DNA of 64,000 nucleotides from Isochrysis galbana (lineage: Eukaryota > Haptophyta > Isochrysidales > Isochrysidaceae): the NCBI GenBank assembly GCA_018136815.1, contig CM030934.1, forward strand, positions 1,272,979-1,336,978. The letters run 5' to 3'. This document shows, one piece after another, positions 48,749-58,597 of this stretch (positions are counted from its first letter, which is position 1; every line of letters begins with the position of its first letter). Under the pieces are notes generated by a model, which was not told the origin of the DNA, did no database searches, and saw only the letters and a program-made list of their open reading frames with translations. The position numbers and the translations under genes were made by a program.

Positions 48749-50691
48749 TCACCAACCCTTGCCACCTTTGCCTTTGATTTCGACACTACGCTTGCCCGTC
48801 TGGCCGGCACTGCCACTGCCACGTCCGCCATAGCGCGGATTCTGCATACCTCGACCACCACTACGCGGCCCCAAATGTCTATTGCTTACGCTACCGGGAC
48901 CGCGGCGAACTTTCCCCGTCCCGGTTGTACTCTGGTCGATCGGGTTGCTCCCCACATTGCCATTTTGCCTTGACCGTGCGCGCGCACGCCTACCCTCGCC
49001 CACCAACCCATGACCTTTCCTGCCGGCGAATTCCACTGCATGTTTGAAGACGAGTGACACCCGCGCTCCTGTGTTGGCTTCCCCCTCTCCTGGCAACACG
49101 GCATGCTCAAAGTCATCGTTGCATACACCAAACATCGAAACAACGTCTCCTGAGAAAAGTGGCAGCGTGTGCTGCCAGGCCTCCCCTGTTCTTCTACCGA
49201 CGTCTACGTGTTGCTTGTCCCACACACTACTTTGTTTGTTCCCGCGGGTTCCAAGCTTATCGATTTCCTTGATTGGTCGAAAGGCGAATCGACGAGGCTC
49301 TCCAATGGCCACCACCATCGTAGTCCGTGCCCAGCGTGTGCCGTGCTCTGGGTCGGTGTGCCATTTGCACGCAGCTTCTCCGCCCGCAGGGTATAGATTG
49401 CAGAGAACACAATCGAATCGCTCCCCTGTGCGCGCTTGTAAGGCATCACGAATAGCTTCCACCGTTGGCGTGAGCGGCGATGGCGGCATCAACTTGCCGG
49501 AGTAGGCAAGAGCTCCAATACCAGCCTCGGCGAGCCAAGCTGTGTGTCGCCGCTCGCGCACCCTAAGAAACAGAATGGGGGCGATCAGTCAAGTCCAAAG
49601 CGAGTTAGAGGGCTGTACCATGGCTCGAAAAAGTATTGATGCAGCTAATCGACCCCAGGTAGACGCAAGAGAAGCGCGATAGCGACCCACCTTCGGCCGT
49701 CCCTGGTTAGAAGGTCTTCTCGACGGAAGGGGACCTCCTCGACGAGAGATTGCAGACACAAGTTAGCTCCGTGAAGTGCATGTGGCTGTTCAAAGCAGTT
49801 TCCCACGGGGTCGGCGAAGCCATGATGGTGCGCGTTATCAGAGCCCACGAATTCTCGACTAGAAATGGCTGGCAATGCAACAGTGTTGAATAAAAAATCG
49901 AAAGGAAGGTGCTGAACCCGCGCAGCGAGCCTTGGTACTTCGAATTCAACACCAAAGAGTCGACGAACCGACCAATGGCAAGAGCACGCTTTTGTCAGAT
50001 CCATGGAAGATTCGAGGATATCTGCACGTGTAGCCAAAGCAAGAGCCTCTCTTCGTAATGGCTGCAGGTGAACCACAAAATCCGAGCCGCGGTTGCTGCC
50101 ATTAGCTTGGCGCTCACTCTCCGTCTCCCCGCACAAGGAAGCCAGAGCTGCGAGCGAGCCGGCTATCTCACGGGCGGAGGCAATATCCATCATCGGGTCC
50201 TCGCCATCTTGGCGTGCACAGGATGGAACAGCAACACATGAGGTGATGTGTACAAGAGTCTCAAGGTTGTCACCACTCAGAACTCTCCTACGCTCGGCCG
50301 CGTTGCCAGAGCCGACCAACAGGCATGCAAGTCGCTGCAGACAGTTGCACGCCAGCCGTTGACGCCGCCGCTGGTGTGCGTCGTCAGCCAGGTAGGGCGC
50401 AGCGAATGGCGGGTGTGGTGACGGGATGCGCGAGCCAGCCGCGAGCAGCTCTGACGCCGAGGCAGCGCCCTCGATGGCAGCGCCCACCGTTGGCGCATCC
50501 GTACCTGACCGAGCTGTGAGTATCACAGCCGCGCGCCCTCGGCCCGTCGGCTGCGGCGAACTCATCATCGCGGCGGAGAGCAGCGTCCATCGAGCGACGT
50601 GCGGCGGCCGCATGGGCGCGAGACTCGCACCCCCTCCGTCTTCCCTCTTTGTAGAGTACAGATAAGCTCGCCTCGGTACTCGTATCCTCAT
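48749..50691 (-). CDS. AlkB-type 2-oxoglutarate/Fe(II) dioxygenase, two exons
   Basis: The exons are 50691-49691 and 49562-48749, joined across a 128-bp GT-AG intron (GTGGGT...TTCTTAG), giving 604 residues. The C-terminal half is an AlkB domain: the fold starts near LQSLVEEVPFRRE in exon one and continues ERRHTAWLAEAGIGALAYSG. Next is the iron-binding HxD in CKWHTDPEHG, the distal histidine in DFEHAVLPGEGE and the arginine that binds 2-oxoglutarate in RVSLVFK. AlkB enzymes remove alkyl groups from DNA or RNA bases, or from proteins. The 300-residue N-terminal extension is helical and of unknown function. The C-terminus is Arg/Gly-rich (SGGRGMQNPRYGGRGSGSAG), suited to nucleic acid binding. 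ATG 50691 is the farthest; ATG near 50613 is possible. Confidence 0.88.
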
Positions 50692-51472
50692 GACTTTTTG
50701 ATTTTTTCTTGTGTGATAATTTCATAATTTCGTAGACGAGGGGAAAAAAGAAAGGGGGGATTCTCTCGTTGGTACTCGTAGTCTTGGGACGGACGGCGGT
50801 CTTTAAAAGAATATGCGTTTGCGCAACCGCTAAGTGTCACAAGCCGCCTACGGCTGTGGTTGCACATGCGTGCTAGGCAGGCAAGCATGCTAAAACGGCA
50901 CATTCGAGCGCGGCATAGCAAGCACTAACAAAGTGCGAAGAGGCCACAACGCTACGATGAAGGCCACAAAGCCACTTGGTCGTTGACCACCACGCTCTGG
51001 TGTTTGGAATCACCTGTGGCCCGCGGGTCAAAACACGCACCTGCAGCTTCCCCATGAAGTAGAGCGCTGGCGACTGACAATCTGCAGTAGCGCGCTGGCA
51101 ATCGACTATAGCACACAAGATCTGCACGATCGCGCTGAGCATAAAGCTACTTCTCGCTTGTGAACTTGAACCGCGCAACTAAGCTCACAAGCTGGAAAGT
51201 TCCGGGCCGACGTCGGGCCGACCGCATTCTTCTTCGGGTAGAAGAATGAACAGGCGTACATTGCGCTAATCCTGAAGGGTGATACAGAAGTAGCAAGTCC
51301 GACAACGAGCCCAGTGAATGAGAATGACCGTCTGCCACATGGAGAACACACCCCTGCAGTGGTCCGCTACTTCCCTTCACATGGAGAGTCTTGCGCAGCG
51401 AGACAATCCGCCATCCGTCCAACGAACGAGGCATGAATTGTGCGAAAACGGCGGCTCCCATCCGGCCAGCAC
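50692..51472. other. Intergenic stretch without recognised gene
   Basis: This lies between the METTL24-like 3' end and the AlkB-type 5' end (both minus). No repeat copy or convincing ORF was noticed. Confidence 0.35.
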
Positions 51473-52415
51473 TCACACGTTATACGTGTTACCGTAGCTG
51501 ACCTCGTATCCAGAGTACAGAGAAGCTTCGCCTTCCTGAACTTTCATATAGCTAGAATCATGTTTTCGCTCAACATGGAAAGGAACGAAACCAGCGGATT
51601 TCAAACCCGTCATGATCAACCTAATGAGGACAGCGGTTGCAAGTAAGCCACGGACTGATTTTCACAAGAACACAGGCGCATTGCACACCCTCGAACAGGC
51701 AGCCAAGGCTGTGAGGAGTGTCTCACTTGTACTCATTCCACATATCCTCATCCTTGAAGTGGATGTTGAGCGAGAGCTGCCGAATCTCTTGTATCGTACC
51801 CGTGTTGATGAGATTCTTGAGGCCCTTCCATTCTTGCACTGTGCTCACTTTAAGCCGAAGCACATCCAGCTTGGGGTGCGCCAACGATGACATAAGAGTG
51901 CGGAGGGTCATCACTGGGAATGTGGCATTGTTACGTTCTGGCCCAGCCTCCATTAAACCGTCATATGTGGCCAGCCCGACGGGCACGAAGCTGTGGCCCG
52001 CCTCTATCTGATGGGCGGCGCCGCAGCAAAAAGGGTCGAAGCTTACGACCTGGCACCCAGCGCTTGCGCCCGTATCCGGGTCCTTGCGGTCATGCAGCGC
52101 TCGGTCAAAGTCCCACACAGAATCCACGCCGAACGAGTAGACAATGCACTGCCGCTTCTTGGGCAGGAGAGCGTCGCAGTAGGCGCTGGGCGTGCGCGAG
52201 GCAGTGCTGCTACTTATGATGGTGGCGTTGTGCATAGCACACCCGCGGTGCATCGGCACGAGCAGTCGCATGACAGAACTCTTGCACTTGGTGCAGCCAA
52301 GCGGATCGACGACAGTCCCCTCAGCATCATGCGCGTGGCCGCGCGACTTGCCGCGCGCGTCAGCGTGCTGCACCACGAGCAGGCAGACAGTAGTGGCGAG
52401 AATCGTGCGCCCCAT
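51473..52415 (-). CDS. METTL24-like secreted/luminal methyltransferase-domain protein, two exons
   Basis: The exons are 52415-51727 and 51620-51473, separated by a 106-bp GT-AG intron (AA|GTGAGA...CATTAG), giving 278 residues. Without splicing the frame stops at EYK and loses the family's C-terminus; with it the protein ends LKSAGFVPFHVERKHDSSYM, then GYEVSYGN. The core shows CIVYSFGVDSVWDFDRAL (the usual SAM-site glycine region), CQVVSFDPFC, LDVLRLKVSTVQEWKGLKNL and QLSLNIHFKDE, as in METTL24/FkbM-related proteins. A signal peptide is evident (MGRTILATTVCLLVVQHADA), which supports ATG 52415. Cysteines around 30-60 suggest a disulphide-containing luminal or secreted form. The substrate is unknown. 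Confidence 0.87.
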
Positions 52416-52765
52416 CCTCCGTGGGATAGAGCGAGGGGAGAGGAAAGGGAAAGGGGGGGGAAGGAGGGAAGGGGGGCTAAGGGAGAGAGCGGGCGGAGGC
52501 GCGGAGGCGGGCAGATCCGGGGGTGGGGGCGTGGGGTGCGGCAAGGGGAGAAAAGAAAAAGAAAAGAGGAAGGAGGAAGGAGAACCACATACGAACACAC
52601 ACACAGAGACAAACCCAAAAAAAGACAAAGGAGAGAAGAAGCGATGAAAGTATTACCACTACTACTTCCACCATTGTACAGTCGCACAAGCGCTAGACTC
52701 TCTATCTCTTTATCTCTATTCTATCCAAGTGGACTAGAAGTGCCTTAACTCTTTACTGCCGGGCC

Positions 52766-52787
52766 GAAGCACCGAAACAGGTGCTTC
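52766..52787. repeat. Perfect hairpin, copy 1 (GAAGCACC / GGTGCTTC)
   Basis: Eight-base arms surround the loop GAAACA. An identical 22-bp copy lies at 53074-53095. The 286 bp between hold C-runs and no clear gene. Confidence 0.7.
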
Positions 52788-53073
52788 ACCGCAGCTGTTT
52801 TGTACGGTGACTCATGGTGGGAGGTGGGAGAGCTTTTACGATTACGACGAGAAATATATATTGGACTCAAAACACGAGAACGAGAAAAAAGCGGAGTGAT
52901 TTTCGGCCGAGGCGTTGCTTCTCCGCCCCCCCCCTCCCCCCCCTCTTACCCCCCCCCCCCTCGCGCGATGGCGCGGGGGGTGGGGGACAGAGGTCGGGAG
53001 CACGGTGAAATCGGCTCGTTGGCCACCTTCCCTTCTTCACTTTCACTTTTTCACGTTGAATTCGTAATATAGC

Positions 53074-53095
53074 GAAGCACCGAAACAGGTGCTTC
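53074..53095. repeat. Perfect hairpin, copy 2 (GAAGCACC / GGTGCTTC)
   Basis: Identical to 52766-52787 in arms and loop, and preceded in both cases by a CG step. The pair brackets a 0.3 kb segment. Confidence 0.7.
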
Positions 53096-53199
53096 CGATT
53101 TTCACCTATTTTCGTGAAGAACCCTGAAGCCTGACTAGATCATCATATCTGTAGGTGGTTGGGCCATCGCATTGTGTCTCTCAGGGTGTATGGGTTCAC

Positions 53200-53720
53200 G
53201 TTTACCTGGTGTTGACCCACTTTGCGTTAACACCTCCATTGGCTAGGTGTGGCACATGCGTTAACACCTCAATCTGCAGGTGTTGGTACCAGCAGCGGGT
53301 TTAACACCACACTGCCGGTGCTGTGTACTACTGTGCGCCTCCGCCCCGCCCTCCGCGCCCAGAGTTCCCCCGCGGAAAGAGTGAACGCACGGCGTGCACC
53401 TTCCTGGAAGTTGCTATGCGCACGCACGGCGCCCCCGCGGGGGGGCCGATGCACATCGCGCCGTGCCCGTGCACGGCGTGCACAGTGTGATTGCAAGTCA
53501 TCACACGTGCTGCGTAACGAAACATCTCTTATATTGCACGTTTACGTAATTGTGCGCCTTAGGCGGCACGCAGAGGGAAAAAGTCGGCATGCGCACGCAC
53601 GGCGTCTCCGCGGGGGGACCGATGCACACCGCGCCGTGCCCAATGCACGGCGTGCACAATGTGATTGGTGCTCAGTGGATACTATTCATTAAACTGCATG
53701 TTTATGTAGTTGTCGGCCTT
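53200..53720. repeat. Dimer of about 174-bp units with GCACGGCG(T)GCAC palindromes
   Basis: TGCGCACGCACGGCG..., the GGCCGATGCACATCGCGCCGTG phrase and GTGCACGGCGTGCACA..GTGTGATTG at 53413-53493 recur with changes at 53587-53668. TTGCACGTTTACGTAATTGT at 53535 recurs as CTGCATGTTTATGTAGTTGT at 53694. Before them are several AACACCT/AGGTGTT palindromes (53200-53320). Confidence 0.6.
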
Positions 53721-54044
53721 AGAGGAAAAGCGTTTGCATGGTTTGTTTTTGCTTAGAATGTTATGTTTCGCAGATACCGTTAATATGGATTTGGAGACGA
53801 CGAGGAGAAGAAGAAAGAGACGAAGAAGATGAAGATTTAAGGCTGCCTTACCTGCCTGGCGGGTTTATGAGCAAATTGCGTTCTGAAAGCGCACGGCGCG
53901 ATGTGTGATGTGTTACACCGTAGATATTAAAAGTCAGCAATAGTATGCAATAGGCAATAGGGTCTGTGAATATTGTTGTGTAAATGACTACTATGAACAT
54001 TTGATGGCTCCATTCGATTGATGTCCCATAATTGACGGAACGAT
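53721..54044. other. Stretch without recognised gene
   Basis: Contains a GAGACGACGAGGAGAAGAAG purine tract (53790-53840). No ORF or repeat copy was recognised. Confidence 0.3.
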
Positions 54045-54180
54045 ACCTTGGCCAGCCATCGGGCATGCCAGGAGGATGGGTGGTTCCTCGCCCACAGCAG
54101 GGGAGGAGTGTAGAGGGGGGGGCCGGGGGCCGGGGGGGGCTCGTGCCCCCCCGTGGGTGAACCAAGTATAAACTTAGTTG
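54045..54180 (-). mobile_element. Hairpin-led LINE 5' fragment, about 135 bp
   Basis: The hairpin CAACTAAG / CTTGGTTC (54159-54180) with two G-T pairs is followed by GGGGGGGCACGAGCCCCCCC and the body of 1-327. The start ATG is ACG here. Homology ends abruptly at about 54045. Confidence 0.6.
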
Positions 54181-54678
54181 TGTGGGTGCTACGGATACTT
54201 GGTGGATATTTGGGTGGGTGTGGGGGCCTACGCGAAAACAAACCCCAACCGCACCAACATCCCACCCACCGATTCTCGACTGTCGAGAAATGCGGTTGAG
54301 CTTCGATGTTCGATGGCACATGCAACGGAATACGGAATTATTTGCCATAGGAACAGCGAAAGGGTGTTGCTGCTTGCTTGAATAGTGGGATCTATGGGAT
54401 CTACTGTTCGCCCCATTACTCTCGTGGAATGTGATTCCTTGCAATCGCCCCCACTTGGCTTGGTGTTTGGCGTTTCTACTCACCTATCGCCCATCACCTT
54501 TCCTCGTCGCTTTGCATGCAAGGTCCCGTCCTGCACTCCATTCCATCCCACTTGAGCCGAGTTCCCATTCCTATCCCATTTCGACCGCCTTTCCTCCCCC
54601 AGCCCGTTCGCCTCATTCTTTTCACCTCCGAGGACCTTGCATGACATCTCAAGCCTGTCTAGCCTTTGAATGCGCAAA
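54181..54678. other. Stretch without recognised gene
   Basis: This is the 3' flank of the membrane protein gene. No repeat or ORF was supported. Confidence 0.3.
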
Positions 54679-56001
54679 TCAAGGATCGCCACCTTCGACA
54701 ATGTCGTCACCAACCCGGACAATCAAAGCAAGAATGGCGACGCCGGCGCCCAATCCCAGAACCCCCGCGCGCACGAGCGGCTGTGATGTGAAGAGGGAGC
54801 CTACCAGCGTACGACAGACAGTCAGCACAACCATCAGTGCCCCCACCACCGCCGTAACTGGCCGCTCAAGCAATGCGGCAGTAGCACCCCACACACCAAA
54901 GCAACCCACCAGCGAAGAAAAGTGCACCTCGAGGAGCTTCATCGAGTCGCCTTTGGGCCATAATGCACGCCAGGCTGCAAGTATCGCGAGCCATTTGCCA
55001 GCCGTTACATACGCGGACTCCCATTCTGGATTCAAGCGCCGATGCCCCGGCCTTGCCGCGTACAACTGAAGAGCAATTTGAAGTATTGAGATGGTGCACG
55101 CCATTGCGACAAATCCCCAGTCCGGACACTCGCTCATGCTCCATTCGCCGAGCGTCATGGCTATCCAGAAGAGGTTGAGGACAAGTGCCACGGGTACGAG
55201 GTCTGCAGACCCGACGACACCCTGCAGCCAGCGGGTCGTCCTTGACAGAGGCTTGGGAGGCGCAGACAGGGCGGATTTTGACCGCCCCGTCACCACTTGA
55301 ATATCATTGGCATGGGAGAGGGTGCACGATGTCCGCACTGCTCCATCGAGAATAATTACTGCCAGAGCAAGAATAGCAGTCGAGAACGCAAGCGGAACGA
55401 GGCGAAGTTCGCTCATATCGAGCGAGACCGGACGGGTGACCAGATGCAGGTGCATCAACACAACGGCAGAGACAAAGGGGAGTGTCGTCTGGGCTCGCGA
55501 CGCTGGTCGCACCGTGGAGGCCAAAAAGGCCGCGGCCAGGGTGCCGCCAAAGCCAGCCATGTTAAGCGTCGGGATGCTACCCGGGCGCAGGACTGAGCCG
55601 TAGCCGGCCGTCCAGGCAGCAGAGAATGCAGCCCAACCAGATGCCGCAATGGCGAGCGCTTGGCCAGCCTCGGACAGGGCTCGGCCGGTGAGCGATGCGC
55701 GACCAAGGCACGCGCTGCCGAGGAGTTCGAGCCAGAGTGATGTAATGCCGACGGCAATGGCGGCGGCGAGCGAGCGCGTCGGTATGCTCCGCCTCGCAAA
55801 AACTGCAAAGACGAGGAGCGCGACGGAGCTGGCGGAGACAGTACTGCCGAGCGAGGTGGCTGCCCAAAGGCCAAAATCGCGCCGGATGGTGGGAGGCGGC
55901 GTTTCTGACGAAGACCAGGCTGGATGCCTCGTAAGGACAGGCTTCGTCCCCTCCGACACTCCGAAGAGGCTCAACAGCACGGGGAGGACCACCACACTCA
56001 T
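54679..56001 (-). CDS. Multi-spanning membrane protein of unknown family
   Basis: A 440-residue single-exon protein. It has a likely signal peptide (MSVVVLPVLLSLFGVSEG) and about ten hydrophobic segments, for instance SASSVALLVFAVFA, GFGGTLAAAFLAST, LAFSTAILALAVIILDG, VALVLNLFWIAMTLG, GFVAMACTISILQIALQLYA and AGVLGLGAGVAILALIV. A basic loop (SHANDIQVVTGRSKSALSAP) divides it into two halves. No transporter signature or catalytic motif is recognised. Alanine-rich helices and GC-rich codon use match the host genes. Endomembrane or plastid envelope location is possible, given the signal. ATG 56001 directly precedes the signal-like segment. Confidence 0.7.
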   Translation of the reverse strand: MSVVVLPVLLSLFGVSEGTKPVLTRHPAWSSSETPPPTIRRDFGLWAATSLGSTVSASSVALLVFAVFARRSIPTRSLAAAIAVGITSLWLELLGSACLGRASLTGRALSEAGQALAIAASGWAAFSAAWTAGYGSVLRPGSIPTLNMAGFGGTLAAAFLASTVRPASRAQTTLPFVSAVVLMHLHLVTRPVSLDMSELRLVPLAFSTAILALAVIILDGAVRTSCTLSHANDIQVVTGRSKSALSAPPKPLSRTTRWLQGVVGSADLVPVALVLNLFWIAMTLGEWSMSECPDWGFVAMACTISILQIALQLYAARPGHRRLNPEWESAYVTAGKWLAILAAWRALWPKGDSMKLLEVHFSSLVGCFGVWGATAALLERPVTAVVGALMVVLTVCRTLVGSLFTSQPLVRAGVLGLGAGVAILALIVRVGDDIVEGGDP

Positions 56002-56215
56002 CGTGGCGCTCGAAAACGCCCGCGGTCCGATTGAGCCCCGCCTCCGGCTTCTATCGGTGAGCGAGGAACCAAGGGCATCTTATTGTCTGGAGTTTTGTAG
56101 TAGAAGGGACTCATATGAGTCCCCGTGTCCCCGTGTGCCTGGGTCCTGGGTGTACCCTGTAAGCTCAATCAACCTAGATGGCGTATACACACCGACAGGC
56201 CGCGTATTTAAAAAA

Positions 56216-56420
56216 AAGATCTGAAGATTCAGGGCTACACACCTATTGCTAGACAGTACATTCTACTGCACGCCTGCCATCGCCCTTCTCTCCCGTCTCT
56301 CCGCTCTCCGCCCTCCGCCCTCCGCCCCCTCGCCTTCCCCCCCCCTCGTTACCTCGTTCCTTTGTCTTCGGTGTCAACGAGCCTCAGCCGGAGATCATAA
56401 ACCACATTTTATGGTCTCGG
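56216..56420 (+). mobile_element. ATCTGAAGATT-led retroelement 5' fragment
   Basis: TTTAAAAAAAAGATCTGAAG, then ATTCAGGGCTACACACCTAT, is followed by a C/T-rich leader, as at 3046 and 62093. Homology fades after about 56400. Confidence 0.55.
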
Positions 56421-56976
56421 AACGGGCGCAAAGTGCACAATGGCATCGACAATGTCACAAGAAGTGGCAAACACCGTCCATCCGTCCATTCGCTTATCTG
56501 GGTACTAGAAACTAGTAGGAACACCCTCCGAAAAGGCCTAACATGTTTAAGGGTGTTAGTGGATTTCAGCGCGCTAATGTGGGTGTAAGGTGTTAGGTGT
56601 TAGGAGAAACAGCGAACGTGTTAGGAGTTAGGAGCCCTCGGCCTATCCACGTGTTAGCGCCAAATCAGAGGGTGGTGGGGTGTTAACATGTTACCTGTCA
56701 AACATGTTCCCAGTCCTAGAAACTAGAAAGCACCCCAGCACCCCACGTTCACGTTCAATTCGTCAACGCATCGTTCTTGTGGGGCTCCCGGGGGGGTTTG
56801 GGGCCCAAAGGGCATCGAATTCGAATATTCGAATATGTGCTAGATGGGTGTTTTCCGGGGTTTCTACCGCTGTAATTTGACGTTTTCATGTTTATACCCT
56901 GTTAATATAATGTTTGATCGCCCTATGCCCTATCTCCTATCTGGGGGGCTGGGGGGTAGCCCCGGCCCTTGGCTCT
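56421..56976. other. Stretch with scattered GTGTTAG motifs, no gene
   Basis: GTGTTAG or GGAGTTAG recurs several times between 56545 and 56670. No ORF was recognised. Confidence 0.35.
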
Positions 56977-56978
56977 TA

Positions 56979-57461
56979 CAGTAAGGGTGCACCATTAAGA
57001 AACCCCCCCATTAAGAAAACCTAGAAGCAAATTGGCCATCTAGCGATAAGAAATGGAGCTGAACTGAGAGGCCTCCACCTGAGGATAAGAAACTCAGCAC
57101 AAGAAATCATTTCTATCTTCTATGCGCTGCGGGCCTCGCCGGCGGCCGGCGGGCCAAGCAAGTTGTCGTTGTCGCCGTGTAGCGGGCCGTCAGCCGATTG
57201 TTGTGTGGTCAATAGTGGCCATTCGTTGGTTCGTTGGCCGTGGGCCGTGGGCCGCGGGGGCACTTCGCACTTAAACTTTTGCGTCTTCCTTCTGCTCTCG
57301 GCTGCTTGATTATGTATACACAAAACATAGTAAATAGTAAATAGTAATAGTAAAAGTAAAGACCCCGCGGCTTCTAAGAAACTATCAAGGTGTGGGAGTC
57401 GGCTTAGGTAGAAAATGTAGAAGGCAAAAATCCCTGTTTTCTTAATGGTGCACCCTTACTG
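56979..57461. mobile_element. Tc1/mariner-type MITE
   Basis: The 483-bp unit has perfect 24-bp inverted termini starting CAGTAAGGGTGCACC (56979-57002 and 57438-57461) and is flanked by TA on both sides (56977-56978 and 57462-57463). CAGT termini with TA duplication are the hallmark of Tc1/mariner. There is no transposase ORF, so it is non-autonomous. Confidence 0.8.
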
Positions 57462-57463
57462 TA

Positions 57464-57918
57464 GGTAATAGGTAATAGGTAAATGAAAATATAATATTCA
57501 AATATATATAATATAGTATTAGTATGTGTATATACATTATATATGTGTGTGTTTGGTGTTTGGCACTTAGACACTTAGACGTAGACGTAGACGTAGACGC
57601 GTTTACGCGTCCGAGTCGCGTATGGCTTTGTGGTTTGCGGTCCTGCTTGCAGGATGGCGAGACACCGGGTCGAATCCGGTCATCCTTCCCCCTCGCTGCA
57701 GGGCAGAAAGGGTGGGGTTGGCCCGCGCACCGCGCACTCGACTTTTTCTCCGCAAGAACAGCAAATGCAAATAAGAAACCCCCAAACCCCACCCCACCCC
57801 ACCCCCACCCCGCCCCTAAGAAACCTCAAATAAGAAACCTCCGGGCGGAGCCCGGTGGGGGCAAGAAAGCTTTAGAAGCTTTTGAGTCCTGTTTTCTTAA
57901 TGGTGCACCCATACTGTA
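57464..57918. repeat. Second MITE terminus and tRNA-like segment
   Basis: A further copy of the right terminus, with one change (CATACTG for CTTACTG), lies at 57893-57916 followed by TA. Several AATAAGAAACC phrases precede it. No matching left end is seen after 57463, so this may be a truncated or nested copy sharing the left end at 56979. Confidence 0.55.
57612..57692 (+). ncRNA. tRNA-like / SINE-like segment
   Basis: TATGGCTTTGTGGTTTGCGG fits box A, and GGGTCGAATCC fits box B at about 35 bases distance. A six-bp stem (TCCTGC/GCAGGA, 57640-57653) sits at the anticodon-arm position, but the loop is too short for a functional anticodon arm. It is best read as a tRNA-derived SINE head and not a working tRNA. 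Confidence 0.45.
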
Positions 57919-58081
57919 CCGTACACCGTACCCTACTACTTTAACTACTCTACTCTAGTCTAGGCCCAGTTGGCCCGAAAGAACCCCGAGAGCGCGCACC
58001 CATGGAAGAGAGTGAGGAGTGAGGAGGCAAGAGGCAAGGGGCGGCGGCCAGCAGCGGACGGCGGCGGCGCTCATTGGCTGA

Positions 58082-58597
58082 GTGACACGCTTGAGAAGAG
58101 CTGGAGAAGTTCTGGCGACGGGCGGCGGCGGGAATCGGATGTTTGGCGCCAAGGCGAGTGTCCGCCCCCCTTCCCCCCCTTCCCCCCCCCCCCCTTCCCC
58201 CCCGTCACCTCCCCTCTCCCCCCGCCCCCCCCCCCCCGCCCGTCCACTCTGTGGTTTGGGAAGGAAGGAACGGGGGGGGGCGGGGGGGCGGGGGGGGGGG
58301 GGAGCGGAGGGGGGGAAGCGGCGTGCGAGAGAGAGAGAGAGATGGGAACGCTGCCCCCGCCCCCCCGCCCCGCCCCCCGCCCCGCCCCCCCGCCCCGCCC
58401 CGCCCTCCTTCCCCCCTCCCCCAAACCCTCGGGGCCGAGTTCGTCGGCTTCCGATCTCCCTCCCCCCCCTCCTCCTCCTCTCCCCCCCCCCCCCCCCCCC
58501 CCCCCCCCCGCTCGCCCCCCCCCCTTTCATCTTCCCCAGGAGGTCACCCAAGCTTCTCCTCGCCTTCCCATTGCCCCCCTCCCCCAGGGGAAGAGCG
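58082..58597 (+). promoter_or_regulatory. C-run and G-run leader of the PHD/F-box gene
   Basis: Hundreds of bases dominated by C-runs (up to about 30) and one G-run block (58273-58315), ending just before ATG 58598. Open frames here are composition artefacts. The tract is a promoter or 5' UTR candidate able to form G-quadruplexes. Confidence 0.5.

Noticed and set aside
56545-56670. Interstitial telomere repeats from GTGTTAG motifs
   Set aside because: Spacing and sequence are irregular and TTAGGG itself is not arrayed.
57640-57670. A functional tRNA gene
   Set aside because: Boxes A and B are present, but the anticodon arm folds into a six-pair stem with almost no loop and the acceptor ends do not pair.
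58082-58597. Long open frames in both strands over the C-run/G-run region, rich in proline or glycine
   Set aside because: Homopolymer runs contain no stop codons in most frames; composition alone explains the frames, and the PHD/F-box start at 58598 lies after them.
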